From: Actinoplanes utahensis
GTDB taxonomy: Bacteria > Actinomycetota > Actinomycetes > Mycobacteriales > Micromonosporaceae
DNA length: 64,000 nucleotides
NCBI RefSeq assembly: GCF_016862455.1
Contig: NZ_BOMZ01000022.1
Span: 27,533 to 91,532 of the forward strand
Reading direction: 5' to 3'
Position 1 is the first letter of the stretch. Every line of letters begins with the position of its first letter. The notes under the pieces are model-generated. The model worked only from the letters and a program-made list of their open reading frames with translations. It did not search any database and had not been told where the DNA came from. This document shows, piece by piece, positions 18,742 through 27,581 of this stretch. A program made the translations under genes and the position numbers.

Positions 18742-19739
18742 GGGGCCACTCCGAAGACGCTCAAGCCCGTGGTCTCGGGCAGACCGAACATGATGTTGGC
18801 GTTCTGCACGGCCTGGCCCGCGGCGCCCTTGCCGAGGTTGTCCAGCGCGCTCACGACGATGATGCGGCCCGAGTCGATGTCGACGGTGGCCTGCAGGTGG
18901 CACGAGTTGGAACCGGCGGTGGCGGCCGTGTGCGGCCAGACGCCCTCGGGCAGCACGTGCACGAACGGGGCGTCCGCATAGGCCGCCTGCAGCGCCTCGC
19001 GCGGATCACCGCCGTTGCGCCGGCGGGCCGTGACGGTCGCCAGGATGCCGCGCGGCATCGGCGCCAGGATCGGCGTCATCGACAGCGAGCCCGCGCCGGT
19101 GGCCTGCTTGATCTCGGCGACGTGCTGGTGGGCGCCGACCTTGTAGGGCGACAGGTCGCCCATGATCTCGCTGGCCAGCAGGTGCACCTTGGCGTTGCGG
19201 CCGGCGCCGGACGTGCCGGAGCTGGCGACCACCACGATGTCCTCCGGGTCGGCGACGCCGGAGGCGATCAGCGGCGCGAGCGCCAGGATGATCGTCGCGG
19301 CATAGCACCCCGTGTTGGCGACCCGGTCGGCCCCGGCGATCGCCTCCCGCGCGCCGGGCAGCTCGGGCAGACCATAGGTCCAGGTGCCGGCGTGGCCGCC
19401 ACCGTAATAACGGGTCCACTGCTCGGCGCTCTCCAGCCGGAAGTCGGCGCCCAGATCGACCACCTTGACCCCGGGCTCCAACTGGGCCGCGACGGCCGCG
19501 GACTGCCCGTGCGGCAGAGCGAGGAAGACCAGGTCGGCGCCGCGCAGCGTCTCCGCGTCGGTGGCGCCGAGGACCAGGTCGAGCCCGGCCAGCTGCGGAT
19601 GCACCGCGCTCACCGGCGAACCCGCCTGGCTGTGCGCGGTCGCCGCGACGAGGTCGAACTCGGGGTGCCCGGCGATCAGGCGCAGCAACTCACCGCCCGC
19701 ATAACCACTGGCTCCCGCAACCGCGACCCGGACGCCCAT
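18738..19739 (-). CDS. argC: N-acetyl-gamma-glutamyl-phosphate reductase
   Basis: NADPH-dependent reduction of acetylglutamyl phosphate to the semialdehyde. 333 residues. The N-terminal Rossmann motif GASGYAGGELLRL and the catalytic-Cys region ANTGCYAATIILALAPL (~residue 148) are present, with the later ATVDIDSGRIIVV segment. First gene of the arg chain. The ATG at 19739 has GGAGGG 6 bp upstream, a leader of only about 30 bases, and a promoter with an ArgR-box-like palindrome over the predicted transcription start. Confidence 0.93.
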   Translation of the reverse strand: MGVRVAVAGASGYAGGELLRLIAGHPEFDLVAATAHSQAGSPVSAVHPQLAGLDLVLGATDAETLRGADLVFLALPHGQSAAVAAQLEPGVKVVDLGADFRLESAEQWTRYYGGGHAGTWTYGLPELPGAREAIAGADRVANTGCYAATIILALAPLIASGVADPEDIVVVASSGTSGAGRNAKVHLLASEIMGDLSPYKVGAHQHVAEIKQATGAGSLSMTPILAPMPRGILATVTARRRNGGDPREALQAAYADAPFVHVLPEGVWPHTAATAGSNSCHLQATVDIDSGRIIVVSALDNLGKGAAGQAVQNANIMFGLPETTGLSVFGVAP

Positions 19740-19756
19740 CGAGACCCTCCGCCTCT

Positions 19757-19772
19757 CTGCATGAATATGCAG
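19757..19772. promoter_or_regulatory. Candidate ARG box (ArgR operator)
   Basis: CTGCAT-GAAT-ATGCAG is a perfect 6-bp inverted repeat starting 18 bp from the argC start codon. The TGCAT/ATGCA arms resemble actinobacterial ARG boxes. It covers the transcription start predicted from the promoter next to it, a good position for repression by the ArgR encoded in the operon. Confidence 0.65.
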
Positions 19773-19775
19773 TCA

Positions 19776-19804
19776 ACCGTAACTTCTCGCAGTCATTCCG
19801 ACAA
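19776..19804 (-). promoter_or_regulatory. Predicted sigma-70-type promoter of the arg operon
   Basis: On the minus strand, TTGTCG (19804-19799) and TACGGT (19781-19776) are separated by 17 bp. This matches the main vegetative promoter pattern of actinomycetes. Transcription would start near 19769, inside the ARG-box palindrome and about 30 bases before the argC ATG. Confidence 0.55.
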
Positions 19805-20368
19805 GCGACGACACCCGCGTCCCGCATGGTGAGCGTCACGGTCACGACCCTTCCGCGGAGAAGACCCTTTCATCGGTACGCCGTACACCGTGCCCAGAAG
19901 CAGAATCAGCCGTCCCCGCTCCCCCGCGCGAGACAGGCGGTGCGAACCACCGCACCGCGACCGCCGGGCGAATGCGGTGGTCACGGAAGACGACGGCAGC
20001 CCCACCCCGCGGACGGGACTCTGTTGGCGAATCCGCGCCGTCGTCGTTGGCGGCGGGGCGGACGAGACTGACGGCCCGCCCGGTCGCCTCCCGCGGCCGC
20101 TCGGGAACCGCAAGGTTCACCATGACGCCGCGTTACGCGGTTACGGGCCCAGCGCGCGTCATCGGCGGCAGATGAGGGCGCCGGCTTGCGGTGTCGGCGA
20201 CTGACCCGAGCTTGCCAGGAGGGCGGCGGAGTCTGCTCCGCGGCGATGAACGGAAGCCGTTCACGGGGTCTACTTTGCGAGCAGAACCGTCGAGGTCTCT
20301 GGCGAGAACGCCCTCCCACGTTGTCCTGACGGTGCCGCCCTGAACAATGGGCGGCGGCCCCGCCGTAC
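19805..20368. other. Spacer of about 560 bp without a recognised gene
   Basis: Between the arg promoter and the ribosome site of the 20385 gene. It has no reading frame with convincing codon use or similarity, no tRNA cloverleaf that I could fold, and no repeat. It presumably holds the promoter of the rightward gene at 20385. Confidence 0.5.
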
Positions 20369-20384
20369 AAGGAAAGGTTTGATC

Positions 20385-20861
20385 ATGGGTTGGAACACCT
20401 CGGTGCTCTTCCGTCGGGACGTGACGGCGGACGAGGCTGTGGACGACCTCGCCATCACAGATTTCAGTGGCGAACTGGTCGGAGCCGACCAGGCTACAAG
20501 CGCCCTCAAGCCGGACGCCCTCTATGCCGCCGAGTCGGGTGGCTGGGTGCAGGTCTGGAACCCGATGATGGATGTGGTCATGGGCTGGGAGCCGACCGAC
20601 CCGGCCGACGCTTTGGTGGTCTTCTTCAGCAGCGTCTCGAGCACATACGGCTTCACGCTGTTCACGAACGGCGAACGAACCCGGCATTACGTCTACGCCG
20701 ATGGTGTGGCCGTCGAGGACGAAGGAACGCCACTGCTGGTCGAGGCCGAGATCGCCCTGCCGTCCTGGGGCCCAGACGAGGACTTCCTCTGGTCGATCAT
20801 CACGGCAGTCACCGGTCTCCAGTACGACGAAAAGCTGCAGTACCGCGTTTACCCGGTGTGA
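20385..20861 (+). CDS. Hypothetical acidic protein
   Basis: 158 residues, not recognised. The ATG at 20385 is preceded at good spacing by AAGGAAAGG. It is strongly acidic, rich in aromatic residues, and lacks a signal or membrane segment: MGWNTSVLFRRDVTADEAVD at the start, WVQVWNPMMDVVMGW in the middle, and paired beta-like stretches (GFTLFTNGERTRHYVYADG). The composition suggests a compact alpha/beta cytoplasmic protein, such as an immunity- or SMI1-like small protein, but no specific motif supports that. Base composition is slightly less GC-rich than the flanking arg genes. It stands alone, 270 bp before a DUF4253 gene on the same strand. Confidence 0.6.
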   Translation: MGWNTSVLFRRDVTADEAVDDLAITDFSGELVGADQATSALKPDALYAAESGGWVQVWNPMMDVVMGWEPTDPADALVVFFSSVSSTYGFTLFTNGERTRHYVYADGVAVEDEGTPLLVEAEIALPSWGPDEDFLWSIITAVTGLQYDEKLQYRVYPV

Positions 20862-21131
20862 CGGGCATGGTCATAGCGCATCACCGACGGCCTGAGCGCG
20901 TGCACTGTCATCGGCACAAGCGTGCACGCGATCCTGGCTCGATGGACACGCACCGTCACGACGGTCTGGCGGCAGCACACATGCTCAGCGGCATGAGAGT
21001 GCCTTCTGCCCCATCGGCTGGGCTATAGCCGTCCCAGCGACGGGTGGCTAGAGTCCGTGACTATCCCTGCGCCAGCAGAGTCGCCTTCTCGGCGGCGTCT
21101 ACCAGCGCAGCGGCCAGAGGTCGAATGACGG

Positions 21132-21929
21132 ATGCTCCCACAATCCGCGGGCGACTGGATCGATCTTGATCGAAAGGTGCCCTTGGGTCACCATGATCGG
21201 ATGCGCGACACGCCACCGACCCAGCCGTTGTTCGTCACGCCGACCGGGGCAGAGGTCATCGGGTTCCAGGCTGAAGGCGACGAGGCTCTGCGGTGGTGGG
21301 AACAGCTGCGGCTGGCCCATCCGGAGAGCGGGCTCTGGCCGCTGCTGATGGATGCCGACACCCCCGAGCAACTGACCGCGTCGTACCCCTCCAACGGACA
21401 GGTCTGGTCGGCAGCCGACGCGCAGGCGCTGAACGGCGCCGCGCTTCTGGCCGAACGCGGCGAGCGGTACCTGAGCACCAGTTCCCCGAGCTACGCCGCG
21501 GAGCTGCGCGCCGAACTGGCCGGCGAACGAGTATGGCCCGAGAAACCAGAACGACCCGGGTTCGGGCTTCCCTACGGCTGGGACGGGGAGCCGGCCGAAG
21601 TCACCGTCGCCCTGGTGCCCGCCACCGCACCGTGGCTGGTGCCGGTGACCCTGCAGCACAGCGTCTTCTGGGACCCGGACCCGGCCGAGCATTCCGCGAT
21701 CATGCGCTACTGGTACGAACGGTACGGAGCCGAACCGGTCGCCTGGACCGACACGACCCTCGAATACGCCGTCGCCCGCCCGCCGGCCACCCCGCCCCAC
21801 GCTCTGGCTCTGGCCTGGGAATACCGGCAGTACAACGACGGCGAGTACGACTACTATCGCGCGGACACCCTCACCGAGCTGGCCGCCGGCCTGATGAACG
21901 CCCCGGTCTGGCGCGTGTGGTGGGACTGA
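21132..21929 (+). CDS. DUF4253 protein
   Basis: Up to 265 residues, function unknown. The start is uncertain: the ATG at 21132 has AGAGG 12 bp upstream, while the ATG at 21201 (MRDTPPTQPLF) gives a protein closer to the family. The C-terminal ~110 residues match the DUF4253 pattern: VPVTLQHSVFWDPDPAEHSAI, YWYERYGAEPVAWTDTTLEY, ARPPATPPHALALAWEYRQY, ending in VWRVWWD. A second DUF4253 protein at 50502-51242 ends in FWWD and shares the SGLWPLL/TGLWPLL segment, so the two are paralogs. No neighbour hints at a role. Confidence 0.75.
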   Translation: MLPQSAGDWIDLDRKVPLGHHDRMRDTPPTQPLFVTPTGAEVIGFQAEGDEALRWWEQLRLAHPESGLWPLLMDADTPEQLTASYPSNGQVWSAADAQALNGAALLAERGERYLSTSSPSYAAELRAELAGERVWPEKPERPGFGLPYGWDGEPAEVTVALVPATAPWLVPVTLQHSVFWDPDPAEHSAIMRYWYERYGAEPVAWTDTTLEYAVARPPATPPHALALAWEYRQYNDGEYDYYRADTLTELAAGLMNAPVWRVWWD

Positions 21930-22062
21930 CCTGAGCATCCGGACCACCGTTGTGCCGGTCGGCGGTCTTCCAACAGTGCCAACCCCCGATCAGCGGCAGA
22001 TCAGGAAGCGGCCAGCAGTAGGCCGACGCTGCCGCGAAACAGCGGCAGACCGAGCTCCGCTC

Positions 22063-24102
22063 TCACAACTTGCCGGCGTTGTCCGCCCGTTCCGCGTCCA
22101 ACACCCGCTCCCAGGTGGCGGTTCCGACGATGCCGCGCAGCAGCAGCGCCGGGAGACTCCGGGCCTTCTCCACGACCGCCGGCCCGAACGCTTTCAGGTC
22201 TTGATAGGAGCTGCCGCGGAAACTCACGTAGGTAAAGCCGGCTACCAGCCACGGCACCGCGCCGAGAACGGCCGGGAACAGCCCGGTCGAGACGCTGAGA
22301 GCGACCAGCGGGACGGCGCCGGCGATGACCGTCACGGCGCTCACCCAGCCGATCCGGATCTGCTGCAGGATCAGGGCGAAGACGACACAGGAGCTGACCG
22401 CGGCCAGGTGGATCACTGGGCTCCGGCCAGCCGGATCGGTCAGTTCCACGCCGAGCACGGCTGCCGATGCTGCCGCGGCCAGCTGCGCGAGGTTCCACGG
22501 TGCCTGCGGTCGCGGGCGCCGCGGATTGTCGAGCAGGAGCCGTCGGGCGCCGCCGTAGCCGGGATCCCGCGCCGCATCGTTCGAAGGCGCGGCCGTGTCG
22601 TATCGGGGATTTCTCACCGGTACGAATCGGAGCAGCTCGGCCAGGTGCGGCTTGCGCCGCAGATCCGGCCGGAACGACCATGTCCCGTCGGCCTCGACCC
22701 GCCCGTACGAGCTGGCGTCGAGAACCCAGGTGAGCAGCACGAACATGATGCCGAACGCGAGCAGGAACCCCATCCCCGCCAGACCCGGCCGGGACAGCGG
22801 TGACACGCCGCTGCCGGCGATGCCCACGGCACCCCGGATCGCGTAGCCAGCGCCGACCAGGAGCCAGATCGCGACGGTGCTGACGGTGAGCCCGCCCCGG
22901 GTCCGGGAACGCAGCAACTCATAGATCACCGCGACGCCGAAGACGGCGCCGATCATCACGGCGGCCTGCCCAGGGAACCCGGCGATCGCGGCGAGCAGCA
23001 TCGCCCCGATCAGTCGGATGCCCCCGACTAGCAGGCTGACCAGTATGTTCTGTCGTGACTCGGCCGAGTCACGCGGGACCGGGAGCCGGGCCCGGGCGCG
23101 GGCCTCACTGTGGTTCCAGTCGTCGACGACGCCCCGGACGTCGTTCCACTGGTACCGCGCCATGTAGATCAGGTACTCCAGGATGATCCAGGCGAGGAGG
23201 AACCGGCGCCACTGTGTCCAGTCGCCGGCCGCGGCGGCGTACGCCAGGTAGGTGAGCGGCGCGATCGTCCACTTGATCAGGTCCTCCGGGCGGGGCAGGA
23301 CGAGGTACGAGGCGAGGCTCCGGGGCCGTTTCGTCGGGGACTCCGCCACGCCGGCGGCGCCCGAGCCGGCGTGGGCGCGGGGCATTCCGCCGTAGCCGGG
23401 TCCGCGGACGAACCGTTGCGCCACCGACGTGAACAAGCGCGGGCCGTGGAAGACAGCCTCGACGGTCTGGCTCAGCAGGATCACGACCACCGTGCCGTAG
23501 ACCACCGCCATGGCGACCTGGTACGGCGGCGCGATCGCCATGCCGATGTAGATGGCCATGCCGCCGAAAACGACCATGATGGCCGCCAGGATGACATTAA
23601 AAAGCAGCCGGTTCGCTAGACCGCCACGGCGCAGGCTGATGTACTCCGTCGTCAGGCCGATGTAGCTGACCGGCCGCAGGTCCCCGAGGGCCGACATCGG
23701 CTTGTCGGCATAACGGCCGATCTCGACCTCGAGTCCGCGCAGGTAGTAGCTGCGGATCGTGGAGACGGAACCGATGCTCTGGATGAAGGCGATGAGCCCC
23801 AGCGGCAAGATGGGGAGGGCGGCGAGGATCGGGTCGGGTACGTCGGTGCAGTCCTCCCCGTTCCGCATGCCGAAGCCGCACTCCTGGGTCAGGGCACCCG
23901 CCATCAACGCGATCAGCGCGATGGCCACCCCGTACAATCCGGCTTGCATGTTGATGACGGTTCGTTCGTCGTCGCGAGCCATCTCGTAGTCGAGAAGAAG
24001 CGACTCTAGCCGCAGGGTCTCCTGCGTGACGTGCTCAAGCTGATCATGGCTGTCCTTGGCGCGCTCCGCGCGGCGGATGAGATTCCGCGGGCCGTGTCGC
24101 AT
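22063..24102 (-). CDS. Large membrane protein with a UbiA prenyltransferase-like half
   Basis: 679 residues. An N-terminal cytoplasmic coiled-coil-like stretch (~12-50) leads into a four-segment membrane part (~53-215) with the loop ECGFGMRNGEDCTD between the first segments. A linker (230-270) follows, then a second membrane part (~275-470) that looks like UbiA: MARYQWNDVRGVVDDWNH followed by a basic stretch, and later YELLRSRTRGG. The polyprenyl-diphosphate motif NDxxDxxxD is incomplete (N320, D321, Gly at the third position, D328), so activity is doubtful. The C-terminal ~130 residues add further membrane segments. The HAD-like gene ends 3 bp upstream; such pairs usually act together. Confidence is high for a membrane protein and moderate for UbiA. 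Confidence 0.65.
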   Translation of the reverse strand: MRHGPRNLIRRAERAKDSHDQLEHVTQETLRLESLLLDYEMARDDERTVINMQAGLYGVAIALIALMAGALTQECGFGMRNGEDCTDVPDPILAALPILPLGLIAFIQSIGSVSTIRSYYLRGLEVEIGRYADKPMSALGDLRPVSYIGLTTEYISLRRGGLANRLLFNVILAAIMVVFGGMAIYIGMAIAPPYQVAMAVVYGTVVVILLSQTVEAVFHGPRLFTSVAQRFVRGPGYGGMPRAHAGSGAAGVAESPTKRPRSLASYLVLPRPEDLIKWTIAPLTYLAYAAAAGDWTQWRRFLLAWIILEYLIYMARYQWNDVRGVVDDWNHSEARARARLPVPRDSAESRQNILVSLLVGGIRLIGAMLLAAIAGFPGQAAVMIGAVFGVAVIYELLRSRTRGGLTVSTVAIWLLVGAGYAIRGAVGIAGSGVSPLSRPGLAGMGFLLAFGIMFVLLTWVLDASSYGRVEADGTWSFRPDLRRKPHLAELLRFVPVRNPRYDTAAPSNDAARDPGYGGARRLLLDNPRRPRPQAPWNLAQLAAAASAAVLGVELTDPAGRSPVIHLAAVSSCVVFALILQQIRIGWVSAVTVIAGAVPLVALSVSTGLFPAVLGAVPWLVAGFTYVSFRGSSYQDLKAFGPAVVEKARSLPALLLRGIVGTATWERVLDAERADNAGKL

Positions 24103-24105
24103 CGC

Positions 24106-24609
24106 TCAGCCCACCCCGCGGGTCAGCGGCCGGAAGATCAGCGGCGCGAACGCCGCGCTGAGGAGTAGTTGTAGCCGGGGCCACCAGGGCTGAGCACCTC
24201 GATGCACCCATTGATGAAACCTGCCGCCGAGGCGCCACGCCAGCACACCGTCCGTCCCAGGCTGATCCCCGATCACGGTGACCGGCCGGGGAAGGCCCGC
24301 GACGTGATCGAGCCGCCACGGTTTGCCGGCCTTGGTCACGACGGTGACCCGGCCGGCGTGCCGGTCCGCGACCGGTGGCAGGATGCGGTGAGAGTTCGAG
24401 GCGAAGACGATGCGGTGGATCGACGGTGATTCCGTGTCGACCAGATCGACGAAGGCCATGGCCCGGGACGGGAACACCGCATCTGGCTCCGACCAGTCCA
24501 GGATAAGTGGTTCGACGTCGACCACCAGGGTTCTGCTTCGTGTGGCCGAGGTCATGACGAAGAGATCAGCCAGGCTGTCGGAACGGATCCGTGGGGCGCG
24601 AACCATCAT
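24106..24609 (-). CDS. HAD-like protein (YqeG/GEP4-related) with altered catalytic motif
   Basis: 167 residues from the ATG at 24609 (AGGAG 10 bp upstream). The layout follows the YqeG/GEP4 phosphatase family: motif I LVVDVEPLILDW, motif II IVFASNSHR, a basic AGKPWR segment, and motif IV VIGDQPGTDGVLAWRLGG. In motif I the nucleophile Asp31 is kept, but the usual DxDxT has become D-V-E-P-L, so the acid/base Asp is Glu and the Thr is Leu. This suggests changed or weak phosphatase activity. The C-terminal hydrophobic stretch (LQLLLSAAFAPLIF) could anchor it in the membrane. The UbiA-like gene starts 3 bp downstream, a HAD-UbiA pairing also known as single fused proteins. Confidence 0.65.
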   Translation of the reverse strand: MMVRAPRIRSDSLADLFVMTSATRSRTLVVDVEPLILDWSEPDAVFPSRAMAFVDLVDTESPSIHRIVFASNSHRILPPVADRHAGRVTVVTKAGKPWRLDHVAGLPRPVTVIGDQPGTDGVLAWRLGGRFHQWVHRGAQPWWPRLQLLLSAAFAPLIFRPLTRGVG

Positions 24610-24744
24610 GAATTCTCGACTCCTGACGCCTCGGCGAGGACACCGATGATAGAACAGGGACGCATATGTAACGGCTGGTCGGCATCGAGGCATCGGGGCC
24701 GACCGAGGTTCGGCTCGCCGGGTCAGCGGGCGATGCGGCCACGA

Positions 24745-24893
24745 TCAGAGTTCGTGCTCGCGCAGCCAGGTCAGACTCGCGTCCGCGACGTCACGCCAGC
24801 CGCTGTCGATGGTCAGCGAGTGCGCCCGCTCCGGGAAGTTCAGGATGTCGGTGACAGCTGCGTGACTTTGCGGCAGATCAGTGAAGGTAGTGG
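24745..24893 (-). pseudogene. C-terminal remnant of an alpha/beta hydrolase
   Basis: Only the last ~45 codons remain: FTDLPQSHAAVTDILNF, then ERAHSLTIDSGWRDVADA and LTWLREHEL with a normal stop. This matches the end of actinobacterial alpha/beta hydrolases, including the catalytic His in the HSLTIDSGW stretch. Upstream the frame continues only ~17 unrelated codons and there is no nucleophile or oxyanion region. The divergent methyltransferase gene starts about 50 bp away. A decayed or deleted gene is the simplest reading. Confidence 0.65.
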
Positions 24894-24946
24894 CCTGCCC
24901 GACAATGCAGTTGTTGAGCGTTCCGCCCGTCATTACGGTGGGCATC

Positions 24947-25738
24947 GTGACGGCGGATCTGTTCGACGCGGCAGCGATGTACGACGACGACTACCTGCAT
25001 TTCTTCGCCTCGCCGGAGGGCGACAATGGGCCCACGCACGGTCCTGTGGTGGGAACGGCGTACGCCGCCACGTCTGACGCCACTGACCTCGTCTGGCGGC
25101 TGCTGGATCTGCAACCCGGGATGAGCGTGCTTGATCTGGCCTGTGGCCACGGTGCGATGGCCAACAGCCTGGCGGCCCGCGGCTGTAAGGTCACCGGCCT
25201 CGACTCGTCGGCGGTCTTCCTCGACCGGGCTCGCACCGACGCCGCGGCGATGGCCGTGGACGTCGAGTACGTCTCGGGCGACATGCGACGACTTCCGGCC
25301 TGGACCGGCCGCTTCGACCGTCTGATCAACTGGACGACAGCCTTCGGATACTTCGACGACCTCACCAACCGCAAAGTCTTGGATGAGATGGCGCGGGTCA
25401 TACGGCCCGGCGGGCGGATGGCCATGGATGTGGACAATCTACCGAGGTTCCTGGCGTCGTATACGCCATCGCGGATCACCGCCGCCCGGGACAACGGTGA
25501 CATGCTTGTCGACCGCAACCACTTCGACCCGCTGACCGGGCGGTTCGAGATCGAACGCACGGTGGTTCGCGACGGTCGAGCCCGTGAATTGACTTTCCTC
25601 AAGCGATTGTTCGGCTTTCCGGAACTGCGCGACTGGTGCACGGCTGCGGGGTTCACCACCGTGGCCGGGTACGGCGAAGACGGGGAGCCCCTGAATGTCC
25701 GACACCATCGGATGATCCTGATCGCGGAGCTTCGATAA
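24947..25738 (+). CDS. SAM-dependent methyltransferase (class I)
   Basis: 263 residues from the GTG at 24947 (MTADLFDAAAMYDDDYLHFF). A Rossmann methyltransferase with motif I LDLACGHGAMANSLAARG (~68-85), the acidic end of strand 2 (VTGLDSS), motif II around GDMRRLPA and motif III VIRPGGRMAMDV. The substrate is unknown. The family includes ubiquinone/sarcosine-type small-molecule methyltransferases. The ribosome site is weak, so the start is not certain. It diverges from the hydrolase remnant and converges on the amidohydrolase gene. Confidence 0.85.
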   Translation: MTADLFDAAAMYDDDYLHFFASPEGDNGPTHGPVVGTAYAATSDATDLVWRLLDLQPGMSVLDLACGHGAMANSLAARGCKVTGLDSSAVFLDRARTDAAAMAVDVEYVSGDMRRLPAWTGRFDRLINWTTAFGYFDDLTNRKVLDEMARVIRPGGRMAMDVDNLPRFLASYTPSRITAARDNGDMLVDRNHFDPLTGRFEIERTVVRDGRARELTFLKRLFGFPELRDWCTAAGFTTVAGYGEDGEPLNVRHHRMILIAELR

Positions 25739-25850
25739 CACCTCACCAGCCGCATCTCCGCGCGCTGATCTCGGCACGAGCGTGCGTCCGCCGGCACCCG
25801 ACCGAACCGACAGTGAGTGTCAGTGGGCGAACCGGTACGGACAGAGGTGG

Positions 25851-27398
25851 TCAGGCTGGGATGCCGGACCGGACCGTGCCGTGACAAGGGCAGCCTCGGA
25901 AGGCAACCGGCACCGCGGTGGCCTGCTTCGGCCGTTCGGCCGCGGCCTCGATGTCGGCGAGCGTTCGCCGGCGCTGGGACGGGCCGATGTGGCTGCCGCG
26001 GACGAAGACGCTGTCGATGCGTGTCGTGTTGCGGATGTCATGCAGCGGGTCGGCGTCGAGCAGAACCAGGTCGGCGAACGCCCCGCGAGTGATCACGCCT
26101 TGGTCGTAACGGCCCAGGTAGCGCGCCGGGTTCAGCGTTGCGGCGGCGAGGGCATCGATGGGTTTCAGGCCCGCCCGTACGAATAGCGCCAGCTCGTCGT
26201 GGAGGCTGAAGCCGGGCATCAGGTACGTGGTGCCGAGGTCGGTTCCGGTCATCAGCGGCACGCCGGCTTCGGCTAGGTCGGCGGTCAGCTCAAGGCGGCG
26301 CTGGAAGAGCTCTTGCGACTTGGTCACGTCGGCCGGGGTACGGCCGGGAAGGTACAGGTTGTCCAGGGCCCAGTCCCAGTATCCGATCATGTCGGCGCTG
26401 AAGTACCGATAGCGGGAGTCTCGGCGGCGGATCTGCTCAGGCATGTCATTGGTTTCGTGCAGCACTAGCGTCGGCGTGAAGTACGTGCCGTTGCGAGCGA
26501 TCCGGTGGAATACCCGCATGGCCTTGCGCCGGTCGTAGCTGCGGGCCGCGGCGTACTCGTACGGGCGCATCGTGGTGAACCAGCCGTTGTAGTCGCCTGG
26601 ACCGATCGAAACCGCGGTGACGGCCCGGCGCAGCCGGTCCTCCTCGCTCGACGTGGCGTACCACACCTCGAACAGGTGCTCGACCGTCCGCATGCCACGA
26701 TCGCTGGCGTCGGTCAGCGCTACGAAGTCGGGCACGTGGCCGAGGAACGGTAGCCCGAGCTTGGCGGATTCGTCGGCGACGGCGAGGAACGACTCGCGGC
26801 TCAGCCGCGTGTAAGTCTTGATGAAGGCGGCTCCGGCGGCATGTTCCTGCTGTACAGCAGATCGGGCCTGCGCGGGGTTCGCGACCGAGACGTGTACCGA
26901 CCCGTCGGCGTCCAGCCCGTCCCACAGCGAGGGCGCGCCGTCGATGATCCGGCTGCCGATCGACCACTGTGGGCCGAGGCGGGTGCCGGCGACGATCTGC
27001 CGCTGCCAGGTTGAGGCCTGAGCGCTGCCCGACATCTGCCGGGTGGTGGTGACACCGTTGACCACATACAGCTCAGGATCGGTGTCGTCGATGCCTACGG
27101 CATGCGTGTGCATGTCGGCGAGGCCGGGGATGAGGTATTTTCCAGTGCCGTCGAGGACGGTGGCGTCGTGCGGGACCGGCACCCGCGGAGCGGGTCCGGC
27201 GTCGAGGATGCGGTCACCGCGGATGAGTACGGTGCATCCGCGCCGGCTGCCGCCGACCGCGTCGATCACGGTCACGCCCCGGATCGCGATCAATCTCTGA
27301 GCCGCCGCCCCCGAGCTCGCCTCGGCCGGCGAGGACAGTTCGAGGGCGGCACCCGCGACGCCGAGGGCCGTGCTGGTGAGGATGGTTCGTCGTTGCAT
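25851..27398 (-). CDS. Tat-exported amidohydrolase
   Basis: 515 residues from the ATG at 27398 (GGGAG upstream). The N-terminus QRRTILTSTALGVAGAALEL is a twin-arginine signal, so the folded metalloenzyme is exported. Amidohydrolase-superfamily features: the beta-sandwich start (AIRGVTVIDAVGGSRRGCTV), the metal-binding HxH in LIPGLADMHTHAVGI, a Lys in AAFIKTYTRL, His in FLGHVPD and TVEHLFE, and Asp in MTGTDLGTTY. The late NPARYLGRYDQGVITRGAFADLVLLDADPL segment is typical of imidazolonepropionase/prolidase-like members. The substrate is unknown; peptidase or cyclic-amide hydrolase roles are possible. Confidence 0.85.
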   Translation of the reverse strand: MQRRTILTSTALGVAGAALELSSPAEASSGAAAQRLIAIRGVTVIDAVGGSRRGCTVLIRGDRILDAGPAPRVPVPHDATVLDGTGKYLIPGLADMHTHAVGIDDTDPELYVVNGVTTTRQMSGSAQASTWQRQIVAGTRLGPQWSIGSRIIDGAPSLWDGLDADGSVHVSVANPAQARSAVQQEHAAGAAFIKTYTRLSRESFLAVADESAKLGLPFLGHVPDFVALTDASDRGMRTVEHLFEVWYATSSEEDRLRRAVTAVSIGPGDYNGWFTTMRPYEYAAARSYDRRKAMRVFHRIARNGTYFTPTLVLHETNDMPEQIRRRDSRYRYFSADMIGYWDWALDNLYLPGRTPADVTKSQELFQRRLELTADLAEAGVPLMTGTDLGTTYLMPGFSLHDELALFVRAGLKPIDALAAATLNPARYLGRYDQGVITRGAFADLVLLDADPLHDIRNTTRIDSVFVRGSHIGPSQRRRTLADIEAAAERPKQATAVPVAFRGCPCHGTVRSGIPA

Positions 27399-27581
27399 GA
27401 GCCGCTCCCTATCCGCGTGCACTGCTGTCAGGGATGAGCCTGCCCGCCCGGACTTGCCGAATCAGTGGTGCTGCGTCCCGTGCCCGTGGGAGGGCTAGCA
27501 CCACCCCGTCTGGCCGGACCCCTCTGGAGCCGTGACGACGCCGAACCAAGCACTGTCGTTCGCCGACCCTGCCTGGATCGA

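Noticed and set aside
19805..21131. tRNA genes in the spacers at 19.8-20.4 and 20.9-21.1 kb
   Set aside because: No cloverleaf with a T-loop GTTCRA-type sequence could be folded.
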